NCBI GenBank assembly: GCA_035578175.1
Contig: JAQMRL010000002.1
Location: forward strand, 100,232,748 to 100,296,747
Source: Catonia carolina
Lineage: Eukaryota; Arthropoda; Insecta; Hemiptera; Achilidae
Direction: 5' to 3'
DNA length: 64,000 nt
In this document: in pieces, positions 53,368-62,900 of the stretch
Position numbering within the stretch: position 1 is the first letter of the stretch
Layout: each line of letters starts with the position of its first letter
Notes under the pieces: generated by a model
What the model was told of the DNA's origin: nothing
The model's input: only the letters and a program-made list of their open reading frames with translations
Databases searched by the model: none
Made by a program: the position numbers and the translations under genes

Positions 53368-54828
53368 TTGGAACTGTGGCAAGACGAAATAGAGGAGGTA
53401 AATAGGGATATGTATAAGATCAGAGGGAATGAGTCTATTGACCTCATCACTATGGAAGAGCTTCAAGCAGCCTTGAAAGGCATGAAGAACAGAAAAGCCA
53501 CAGGGTTAGATGGCATAAATGCTGAACTTCTTAAGCATGGAGGTTTGCTGCTGGAATTAAGACTCCTGCATGTTGTTAATGAATGCTGGACGACGTGCAA
53601 AATCCCTGGCTCCTGGAACTCAGCGGAGGTCATATCGTTGTTTAAAAAAGGAAAGCGGATCGACTGCAAGAATTACCGCGGCATTAGCCTGCTAAATACG
53701 GGGTACAAGATGTTCTCAAGGGTAGTTAATAATCGACTTAAAGTAATAACTGAGATGATGTTAAGTGAAGAGCAATGCGGTTTCAGAATAGGAAGATCCT
53801 GTATGGACAACGTTTTCGCAGTAAAACGGCTAATAGAAAAACAAAGAGAATTTAACAAGGAAACGCATATGGCCTTCATCGACCTCGAGAAAGCTTTTGA
53901 CCGGGTAGATCGCACAGCGCTTTGGGGGATCATGGAAGTTTCTGGGTATCCACCTCACTTGATTGAAATAATTCGATGTTTATATGAGAACACCAAAATA
54001 ACAATAAATACAGGGACCAAACGTTTAGAAGAAATTAGCATCAATAGAGGTTTAAGACAAGGGTGCTCCCTATCACCCACTTTATTTAACATATATATCG
54101 ATTACATTTTTCGAATATGGAGACGCAACGTGAGCCCGGGTATTCATTTAAAAGACGATCGCTACTTGAACGCGTTGCTGTTTGCGGATGACGTGTGGCT
54201 TGTGCAAGAATCAGAAGATGAACTTCAAAGAGCAGTCCATACTTTACAGGAATTATGTAGCAATGTCAACCTTACAATTTCCGCTGCGAAATCAAAAATA
54301 ATGGCATTTAAAGGCAGATACCCAGTCCGGTCGAAGATAGTAGTGGACGGGATAATATTGGAACGAGTCAATTACTTGGGACCTGACGTGAGCTTTGATC
54401 ATGACTTAGATGCTGAACGGAAGTTGAATAGGTTTCAAAAAATGATATGTGGCACCATCAATAGAACTATTAACAATAGAGCTAGGAAAGAGACGAAATT
54501 GAAATTGTATAAAGTCATGGCAGTCCCCGTGGTCACATATGGAAGCGAAGCGTGGATAACCACAAAGAGGCAGGAGCGAACTATACAGGCTGCAGAGATG
54601 AGATTCCTGAGAAGGATAAGGGGGTGCTCGCGAGAGGACCGGATAAGAAATGAAGACGTACGATCAGAGTTGGACATCTTCGACCTGAATGGAAGAATCT
54701 GTGACTATCGGGATAGATGGAGACAACACTTGGAACGGATGCCAGAGGAGCGGATACCTCAACAAATACAGCGTTACACCTCAACAGGAAGAAGAAGAGT
54801 AGGCAGACCTCAAGCAAGATGGATTTAA
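53368..54828 (+). CDS. RTE-like reverse transcriptase, complete domain
   Basis: A 486-codon open frame. It begins with TTG after the in-frame stop at 53350 and is no natural start. Blocks in order: KATGLDGINAELLKHG (43-58), WNSAEVISLFKKGKRIDCKN (83-102), YRGISLLNTGYKMFSRVVN (103-121), EEQCGFRIGRSCMDNVF (134-150), motif A FIDLEKAFDRVDR (170-182, Asp 172), RGLRQGCSLSPTLFN (227-241), catalytic FADD (272-275), YGSEAW, AAEMRFLRRIRGCSREDRIR, and the tail GRRRVGRPQARW. All polymerase motifs are intact. It has the RTE-clade look. Without the front of the endonuclease it is not self-mobile, but the polymerase frame is little decayed. Confidence 0.9.
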   Translation: MELWQDEIEEVNRDMYKIRGNESIDLITMEELQAALKGMKNRKATGLDGINAELLKHGGLLLELRLLHVVNECWTTCKIPGSWNSAEVISLFKKGKRIDCKNYRGISLLNTGYKMFSRVVNNRLKVITEMMLSEEQCGFRIGRSCMDNVFAVKRLIEKQREFNKETHMAFIDLEKAFDRVDRTALWGIMEVSGYPPHLIEIIRCLYENTKITINTGTKRLEEISINRGLRQGCSLSPTLFNIYIDYIFRIWRRNVSPGIHLKDDRYLNALLFADDVWLVQESEDELQRAVHTLQELCSNVNLTISAAKSKIMAFKGRYPVRSKIVVDGIILERVNYLGPDVSFDHDLDAERKLNRFQKMICGTINRTINNRARKETKLKLYKVMAVPVVTYGSEAWITTKRQERTIQAAEMRFLRRIRGCSREDRIRNEDVRSELDIFDLNGRICDYRDRWRQHLERMPEERIPQQIQRYTSTGRRRVGRPQARWI

Positions 54829-54967
54829 TAATCGTAGGTATAGATTAAATGACTTTATTTACATTATGTGTTTGTTTGGCTTTGTACTATTTAATTGTGA
54901 GTTCGGAACAGGCAATAGCCTAATCCTGGAATGTAAGATGATGATGATGATGATGACTAATTTTAGT

Positions 54968-56279
54968 TTTTAGTTTATTTACAGTTTATTGACAGCTTGG
55001 TTATTAGCAACTATGGTGGGTTATGAAACAGTGGGTTGTGATTAGTTATAATTAGTGAAATGTTCCAACTAGTAGGCAAGGGAAAAATTTTTCCTTATGC
55101 AATGTACTTAACTGTTGCTATGAAATAAATAGACGTATGTTAATTTTAATGAAATAGTTATTGTTTTTTTTAAATTTCGAAGTTTTTCATAGCCTAGGTT
55201 AATTTGTTTTTATATGTATAAAGTTTTTGTTTTATATTCTATTTTCAATCAATTTGTTTTTTCTTCATAAACTTTTACACTTTAGAGTTCTTTCACTGTT
55301 GATTTTATACATGTTGTAAAATATTCCTTACATAAGTACATTATTTTATAACTCAGAAATGAATGTGAGGACCTTCCATCATGGTTGATTTTCAGCCTCT
55401 CACTCCCATTAAATTTCACAAATCTTACTTCTTCTACTTGGTTTCCTAGCAACGAAACCTTGTTTAGACAAATTAAATAATTTTTAAATATTTATTTTAA
55501 ACCAGCTGGGTTTATTTATACTCATTACTAGACCAAATATAAACAGATCTATCTGTGACTCATTTTTGAATCGTTACACTGTCGTAAGAGTTAATAACTC
55601 TTAACTTTAGTACTGTGAAAGAAGTTGATATATTTCACCAGAAATTAACCTCTTAGTAGGAAGAAAATTGCTAAACCCGATCTTAGTGTTCGCTCGGATC
55701 AGTCTAGTCTTCAGCTAGCCTCACTTCAATGTCGCACCAATGGAGACACGTGCACGTTCTTATTTACGATTTGTTGTTGGTGTTTTCCGCCAAGGATCCT
55801 CAGTGAGTGTGCGAGATTCAGATAGAGTTATCATATACCGTCCATATTTTTATTTTTTGTTTTGCTTCCACTGTTATGTACATTAAGACTAACATAGAGA
55901 GTGAAGGGTGACAGATGATAATCAACAATGAAAAGACGCCACACCTGATCGAGAATCGATGTTTTCTTTTAATATCTAACTGCGCTGCAATTACAGCTAA
56001 TACAGACAATGAGAAGGGTATATTATGATAATGAATGATGAAAAGATGCGAGATCTAACCGGAAATCGAATGGGAACCCCTGGCAAATATTTTACAGACC
56101 ACTATACTCAAGGGCCGGCAAATACCGTTAACATACCAAATAATTATACGTAAATGTGTTTCTTTCCTTTTACAAAGAATGTAAAATATTTTTTTAATTT
56201 TATTTAATGATACACGCTTTTTCAATTTAACAAAATACATTACCTAGCAAATAACACATTAATTAATGGTGTATTATAG
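54968..56279. other. No gene seen
   Basis: AT-rich DNA. Two related words, TGATAATGAATGATGAAAAG and GATAATCAACAATGAAAAG, at 56026- and 55917- with ATGCGAGATCTAACCGGAAATCG-like context hint at an old duplication of about 110 bp. Confidence 0.4.
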
Positions 56280-56379
56280 ACAACCAGCAGAAGCGAGGCT
56301 TGGGCTCTGGCTGCCGAGTTCATTCAGCCATTACGCGTCATAACTATTATATTATGACAATATCGAAGGGGAATATGTG

Positions 56380-56715
56380 TTCAAGAAGCTTCTAGGGGAA
56401 CCGGGAGATTTCTAAATAGGTTTCTATTCATAAAGTGTTGAGTAGTAGATAATAGAGTGACAAAGTAACAATAGGGTTAGTTATAAAATGATATTTAAAA
56501 ATAAGGTAGGGTCTTTGTTGTACAACTATTTGTGAAAGAGTCGTTTGGTTACTTGTAACACCTTTTATTCTATTGTGACTTGTTTACATTAGTTACGATC
56601 TTTCGAGAACCAATAAAAATGATTTTTGTGTAGAATAGATCTGCTTTTCGAGAAATCTCTTTCATCTACCTATATAAAGGGAGCCTCGGGTGCGGTCGGG
56701 GAGTTAGTATTCGTT
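56380..56715 (+). promoter_or_regulatory. Heat-shock-type promoter-like module (HSEs, CCAAT, TATA, initiator)
   Basis: TTCAAGAAGCTTC (56380-56392) is a perfect three-unit heat shock element. Two more half-pairs follow: TTCGAGAA at 56602-56609 with CCAAT directly after it (56610-56614), and TTCGAGAA at 56647-56654. A strong TATATAAAG begins at 56671, and TTAGT (56704-56708) sits about 33 bp downstream where an insect initiator is expected. Downstream sequence is unusually GC-rich for the window. No coding exon was recognised: the first ATG (56734) stops after two codons. It could drive a lost or distant gene, or be the U3/R part of a solo LTR. Confidence 0.55.
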
Positions 56716-56905
56716 TGATCTTTGACAAGTGTTTATGGCGTGAGCTATCGGTACGATTGGATCAGGTTAATGTACCCGGGCATTGTAGTGGTCAACTATT
56801 GTTATACTATCTTATTGTGTATGTGCATTATATTCAGTTTTTGAGTATGTGCATTCTATATTATTTGTAAGTAGTTCTAAGTAAATTATTAAGTTATTTA
56901 TTGTA

Positions 56906-57861
56906 TAGGGTGATTCAAAAAGAGCGCCGGTTTTGATATATCAAATTAAGAGATTTATTTTATTGAAAAACTGAAAATAAATACATCAACAAGTTCATCT
57001 TACCTTCCGATTTCATGTATGAAAAATGATGTCATGCATGTGTCCTCCTCTACTGCGCTGGCACGCATCAACTCTGTCCATGAAATTGGATATTACTGCA
57101 CGACAAGTTTCGACTTCCATTTGCCCGATAACCCGTCGAATTTCCTCCTTCAAGTCATTGATGTTTCGGGGTTTATTGGCATACACCAATGACTTCAGAT
57201 GACCCCAAAGGTGAAAGTCACAAGGCGTCAATTTTGTTTGCGAAGGTGTCATCATCCTGCCGTTTTCTCAATACCCAGTCAACAAACTGTCGTCTCTTCT
57301 GGTGGTCTGCCACTTTCAAATGTTGCGTCAACTGAATTTTATACGGGTGATATTGGAGATCGTACCGAAGAATTCTCCGTACAGAAGAACATCGTAAACC
57401 CAATTGTTGAGAACGGCGACGTATTGATTTTGCTGGGTTAACAGCCACACTGTCACGAACCAACGCAACGTTCTGCTCAGTTCGGCCAGAACGACGACGT
57501 ATAGAACTTTTAAAGTCGACTGTTGAACCCGTCTCAAAAAACTTTTTCATGAGCCTGCGAACTGTTGATTCATTCGATGCTTCATTACGTCCTAGAGTAC
57601 CGCGAAGTCGCCTGACAGTAGCCGCATAACTCTCTCCACTCTGGTAAAATATTTTGACGATTAACACTCGTTGTGCAATAGTAAACTTCTCCATGGTTAG
57701 ACACAGACTGAGAGAGTTCTACACTGCGAACAAGAGAAACTACAACTGAATCGTCAATCGGAATGTTCTCCGAAATAGAAATGAGGTCTAACAATGTTGC
57801 CAACCGATAACCAAAAATTTACCAGCCGTTTAAAAACCGGCGCTCTTTTTGAATCACCCGT
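56906..57861 (-). mobile_element. DD41D transposon, internally deleted copy
   Basis: TA lies at 56904-56905 and 57862-57863. The ends are the same GGGTGATTCAAAAAGAGCGC repeat. It is collinear with the complete copy at 37869-39228 except for one deletion: bases 38194-38597 of that copy (404 bp) are missing at the junction 57230/57231. The total length difference is also 404, so no other indel is needed. Ends and sub-terminal parts are whole, so the intact transposase could still recognise it. Confidence 0.92.
57013..57694 (-). pseudogene. DD41D transposase, core deleted
   Basis: The frame starts at ATG 57694 and follows the intact protein for about 154 residues (DNA-binding half), then reads DAL and stops at 57218, because the 404-bp deletion shifts the frame. 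The C-terminal piece (LTPCDFHLWGHLKSL and on) is open in another frame at 57013-57255. The deletion removes residues of about 155-290, including the first two catalytic aspartates. A stable truncated DNA-binding protein could be made, which might act as a repressor; that is inference only. Confidence 0.88.
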
Positions 57862-57863
57862 TA

Positions 57864-59839
57864 TTAGGCTACTTTATTATAATTAGTATATTATTTATTT
57901 TGTAGATCTTTTAGTTGTAAAAAATACTTGTAGTTGTAAACTTTAGTGTATTAATTATTTAATTGCCTAGATCCCGAAATGGACCTTAGCGATAAGTGTC
58001 ACAATATTATACCAACAATAATAATATATGAAACCAAATCAAAAGATGAAAAGAAATCAAGAAATAGGGGTTGACTTTAATACAGTTTTTTAACGATGAA
58101 GGTTTTTTTATTTTTAAAAAGGTCGTTCCAGAAAATTTAAATAAACGTATATATTTCCTGGGATCCATTTTATAGTAATTTTAAGTGCAAGATTACTTTG
58201 TCGAATCGGCTTTGTTGGAGGTTTGATTAGGGACTCGGTGAATTTACCAGTTTATAAGCAGCGTATTCATATTTTTTAGTAGTTATTTTAGATTTTTTTA
58301 GGTATTTTAAGCACCGCAAAGTTGGTGTTCATTGGTACGGGTTTCAAAATCATGTATGTTATTGTATATATCAATTAATAATCTTTTGACGTACAGCTGT
58401 CTAATGGTAGGAATTTTAGATTCACTGAACAGCAATCTGCCAGGATAAAATCTATCTTTTCCTAATGCTCCTCTCAATATAAATTTTTGGATAAGAAATA
58501 ATTTTTTCATTTGTGAATATTAGGAAAAGAAACTGTAGTTAATTCAATTTTAATAAAATAACTACCAAAGTTGGCGACAGGTGTTTTATGAACTTTTAAC
58601 ACTGAGATGTCAGTTCCTCGCTGCAATTTTCGTAAAGCAGTAGAATCATTTAAATTCCATGATTTGTGAGGGTAGAACTACACTGAAATCATCAATCAGG
58701 GTAGCTATTTAATTTAAATAGTTACTACATAATAGCTTTTACATAATTTGAATAAATATTATAACAGAATACTTAATTTAAAATGCATACATACAAATTA
58801 TTAATTTTGCTCAGTAATACGTCAAAGAGCAAAATACTTTATAAATTAATCATTTATGTTTCTAGAAATTGTGGAAGGATACTTCTAAACAAATATTGTG
58901 TCGGATGCTGCGATTAATTTATTCGTTTTTTAAAGCAATAAAATATTAACGGAGAGCAAAGATAAATTTGTTTAGAATAAGTAAGTAAGTAGGAAGGTAG
59001 TGTGCAGTACTTGAGTTTAGTGTAAGTGTAATCTAGGTAGTAAGTTAACAGTGATACAAAGTTTGTCCGTGTATTCATCTTAGTGTCAGAGGAAGTGAGT
59101 TAGTGGACGGGGAGAAGGGATTTTCAGAGGGAGGCGGAAACAAGTTTAATTAAGTAACAATAGAGGGCGTATAGATCACATGGATGACGCGAGTTGCGAG
59201 CTTCTGTGTTTACGCTTCAACCCGTTATACAACACAGAATAATTTGTTCTCTCTCACTCTCTCTTCGTCTCTCTACATCAACTTCATATTCTTAGTCTTC
59301 GCCTTCTTATTATTCTTATTCTTCCTTTCAGCGAACATCTTAAGCTAGTTAATCACTGCAAGCAACATCTGAGCTTTAAACTTCCTCTCTTTCGTACTGA
59401 ATCATCCCCCACTCCAACTTTCCAACTCAAACCACGCCTACCCTTCTACCAACCTAACCACTCCCACTCTATGTTACTCTCATTATTATGGTTTACCTAC
59501 AAAACAACATGTGATCCAGTACAAACAGGATTAAATCTTATACAGGATCACTGATGATATCTTATGAAGTATTTTCATAAAGCATTGTTAGGAAATGAAA
59601 CGAGGATTGAGGAATGAAGCCAATAAAAATCTGACAAGCTAAGAAAGACTTAACGGACAAATCCACCTGGTAAAGGTTGTCTGAAAAACGTAATGTTTAA
59701 TCAAACAGTGAAGCGATGAAACGCTCAAGGAATAACTTGTAGGCTAATTCTGATAAATTTGAAAAGTGTGGAGTAATTAGGATATAACAAATAATAATAA
59801 TAAACACCATAGCGGTGTTTTATTTTAAAGAGATAGAAG
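57864..59839. other. No gene recognised
   Basis: AT-rich DNA. A 31-codon frame from ATG 57979 lies 120 bp beyond the DD41D copy and would be downstream of the promoter module, but has no family resemblance. Pyrimidine-rich CTCTCT tract at 59248-59275. Confidence 0.4.
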
Positions 59840-59844
59840 GATCG

Positions 59845-60220
59845 CCTAAAAGCGATGGAGATGGATTTATGGAGGCGGAGCTGTGGTGTGTCGCGGATCG
59901 ACAGAATTCCGAATTCTGAAACTAGAAGAAGAATCGGCATTTAAGGAAATATCATGAATATCATATCCCGGAAAAAGTTAAAATAGTTTGGCAATTTGCA
60001 GAGGATGGAGGATGGTAGGTGGCCAAAGAGGGTATGGGAGTGGACGCCAGCAGGTAGAAGAAGAAGCGGTAAGTCGGAAGTGACATGGTTGGATGGGGTG
60101 CAGGAGACAATGTCTTTGCGGCGGCTCTCCGAACCCTGGGGACTGGCGAGACAGAGAGAGGTGATGCTTAGGAAGCGAGATACGGCTGGGGCTGTAAATC
60201 CTCACATGAATATATAAAAT
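59845..60220 (+). pseudogene. RTE-type LINE 3' end
   Basis: Coding reads KAMEMDLWRRSCGVSRIDRI, PNSETRRRIGI and a stop, then (59997-) QRMEDGRWPKRVWEWTPAGR, RRSGKSEVTWLDGVQETM and a stop at 60215. This is the C-terminal tail common to many insect RTE-like elements (EMD-WRR--G-SR-DR, HV-RM, RW-P-GRRR-GRP---W-DGV). The catalytic domain is missing and stops are present. Confidence 0.8.
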
Positions 60221-61364
60221 AAAAAATACTTTTATTTTATAAGTTGAAACTAATTATCATTATTAAGAACCTTTTCGGAAGAAGTCCATCATTCACTTGT
60301 ATAAATATTTTAATATGAGTTTGTTTACAAGTGATTGAAGATGTAACATCTTCTGAAAGGTTTTTAATAAATAGTACATTATTTTCATAGTTTTTATGTT
60401 TTGTAAACTCTAGTAACACAGAGTTTTTAGTTTTTTAGAACTCTAGTAACACGTTTAACACAGCAATAAAATAAAGTCACTAAAAATCTATAAAAGTAAA
60501 TGTAGAATATAAGATGAAAAAAAAATTTGAAACATAGAAAAAATGGACTTTTGCACCTTACGTTTAGGTAAGGGATGATTATAATGAATAATTTTTAAGA
60601 GGAATAGTAAGACGAGGAAGTGAACAGATGAAACATCACAAAAAAATTTCTGAAACTGACGAAGGTACCAAAATCAAGTTCAGTAGTTTAGTTAATGTAA
60701 CGTTTTGTTAATTTTACATTCGCTAAAAAGGATGAAATCTGAATAAACTATTCTAATAGGTTGTCTGGGGTTAAAATGGTATCTTATAATACTCCCTAGT
60801 AATCCACACGGTAATTCAGTAAATGTATCTACATACGCTCTATTTTCGCTGGACTACTATGTTAGTTAAAACAAAATTTATTTATTTCTCTTGGTGAAAT
60901 ATTATTCTCATTACTGTACATGGTTTACCAACGAAATCTTGCATTAACATCAACTGAAAGTAAATAATTAACTGTAATTATTACCAAGTACGTTGTAAAT
61001 GGTAAGTAAGCCATATATTATTGTCCTACTACTTAACTTACTTAGTTACCATTAAAATGAGTCAAGCATTAAAATATTTTCATGTTATTATATTACTAAA
61101 TAAATTACCTCAATTCTACAAGGAAACTAATACCTAATTTATTAACGAACGATCAACAAAAAAAATTATTTTATGATTAAGCCACAAATTTTTTACAAAA
61201 AATGAAACTCGAAATTAAGAGCATCTGTTAGAATGTCTTGCACAATACAATATAATCATTGAAATTACTTTGTTGCAATTGACTGAGTAAAATAATATTG
61301 TACCTTCTTGAAAAAGTGTTGTTTTTGCGTAACAGGCGTTTTGTCTGCGTTAATTAATAATCCT
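60221..61364. other. No gene seen
   Basis: AT-rich DNA. At 60260-60362, GAACCTTTTCGGAAGA and its inverse TCTTCTGAAAGGTTTTTAATAA form the ends of a small imperfect hairpin. Confidence 0.45.
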
Positions 61365-61475
61365 ATCAATCCTATCAGTTCGATTCTTGGTCAGGTCTGG
61401 CATTTTTTCATCACTCATTTTCATATATCATCATTCTCCACCGCCTGCATTAGCAGAAATTGTAAAAGAGAAGTA
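61365..61475 (+). mobile_element. Possible SINE body fragment
   Basis: CAGTTCGATTCTTGGTCAGG (B-box-like GTTCGATTC) and TCTGGCATTTTTTCATCACT resemble the second half of the tRNA-like SINEs at 26198 and 34803. The A-box half is missing. Confidence 0.45.
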
Positions 61476-61689
61476 AAACAAACAAAAAAAGAAAAATCAA
61501 CAAAACGATGTTCACATGATAATAGTAATTAAAGAATCAAAAAGTTATTGGATTCTAACTGAATTATATGAAACAAGCTGTGATTCAATTAACCAATGCT
61601 TTTTTATAATTAGTACAACTAATAAGCTACCGTTACTAGGACACTCTTAAAACGCAAGGCTCCAATATTCCATTTATAAGTTGCACAAT
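61476..61689. other. No gene seen
   Basis: Short AT-rich spacer. Confidence 0.5.
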
Positions 61690-62320
61690 ATTAACGCAGA
61701 GTTTGGCATGAGAATATCGGTGCAAAAATCAAAGATTATGGATTCAAGGGAAGATGGCCGGATCACTCAAAATTTATACTTGGTAACCGAACTATTGAAC
61801 AAGTTCGAGATTTTAAATATTTAGGATGTAGGATTTCCTATGACAAAGATGATAACGTGAGTGAAAAACTGGCCAAATTCAGCGCTATTTGCGGCTGTAT
61901 TCCCAGGATAATAAAAAAGAAAACGAGACAGGACACCGAAAATTTTTTTTTAGAGCTATGGCTGTACCACTCATAATATGGAAATGAAACTTGGGTGTCA
62001 TTACAGAAGAATGAATCTCGTATCCAAACTGCTGAAATGAGATTTTGGCGGTATGTCACAGTTAGTACCCGGTTAGATAGTGTACGTAACGAAGCTAAAC
62101 GCGCCGAGTTAAATATTCAGTCACTGTGGGAAACGTTAAGAATATATAAGAGGAACTGGTCCAGCCATTTACTTTGCATGTCAGCACACAGACTTTCACT
62201 GCGAGCATGGAAATATAAACCTAGAGGGAAGCGATGCTTGGGAAGACCTAAAAAAGATGGATGCCGGAATAGGCTATTGAGCCTAATCCTTGACAGATGA
62301 TGATGATAATTATACACTGA
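61690..62320 (+). pseudogene. RTE-like LINE, C-terminal half of reverse transcriptase with 3' end
   Basis: Starts NAEFGMRISVQKSKIMD, shifts, and continues LGNRTIEQVRDFKYLGCRIS, then AICGCIPRIIKKKTRQDTEN, a break near 61975, YGNETWVSLQKNESRIQTAE, MRFWRYVTVSTRLDSVRNEA, then KRCLGRPKK. These match, block by block, residues after the FADD motif of the copy at 24345-25322. The 3' end has the hairpin AGGCTATTGAGCCT (62271-62284), CTAATCCTTGACAG and ATG repeats. Catalytic motifs were lost by 5' truncation. Confidence 0.85.
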
Positions 62321-62479
62321 TTGGTATTCTGATAGAAATATTTTGATACGTTGTAGTTTTCTGAGCATTGAACATTATTCATTACCGAATTCACTAAAAT
62401 ATTTTAATAAATGGGTAATTCACACGAACACTCAAAATATGGTGTAGACAGAGTACGCCATTATATTAGTCAACGACCG

Positions 62480-62900
62480 AAGAGGATAAATCACTTGAAG
62501 AAAAAGAAGAAACATCATCAACGATATGGATTACATCGCATGGCCTGCAAAAGCTTCAAACTTGCTATTCTGTTAGTTCTAAAAGAAGAAGGAATGTCCA
62601 TCCCTTTTGAGATCATCTCATACCATGTTTTCCAATTGGCTTGTAAATAACAACACACTTAGGCATTCGATAATTCGGTATCCACAGTAAATGATTACAC
62701 TACGTTTTCCTGTATTTCCAAATAGTTGATATCACCCTCAGCACATTAAGTTCACCTAATATCTTAATTTCTTGTATGGTACAGTAATCAATACCTTTTC
62801 TGAAGGTCTCACAATTTCATAAACCTCTATTCTTGATACCTGTTGACCTATCCAGGGTCCAATACTCTGAACCATACATTAAAACTTATAGAACCAAAAT
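62480..62900 (-). pseudogene. RTE-like LINE 3' end, inverse and strongly decayed
   Basis: The minus strand gives MYGSEYWTLDRSTGIKN (from about 62875), then in other frames IKILGELNVLRVISTIWKYR, NYRMPKCVVIYKPIGKHGMR and GHSFFF. This is the YGSETW to GRP tail of the RTE family in order. Its expected 3' hairpin position reads GCAGGCCATGCGATGTAATCC then GTTGATGATG, an eroded form of AGGC..GCCTAATCC(ATG)n. Many stops. Confidence 0.65.

Larger units (their letters stand above)
52689..54957 (+). mobile_element. RTE-like LINE, longest copy
   Basis: A 5'-truncated element of about 2.27 kb. It is flanked by TAATTTTAGT at 52679-52688 and 54958-54967, a likely target duplication although similar words occur just upstream. 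It starts inside the endonuclease domain and carries the complete reverse transcriptase. The 3' UTR has the hairpin AGGCAATAGCCT (54910-54921), CTAATCCTGGAATG and (ATG)n up to the duplication. Confidence 0.85.

Noticed and set aside
56671..57070. Heat shock protein gene downstream of the promoter module
   Set aside because: First ATG stops after two codons and no HSP motif appears in any frame before or after the DD41D insertion.
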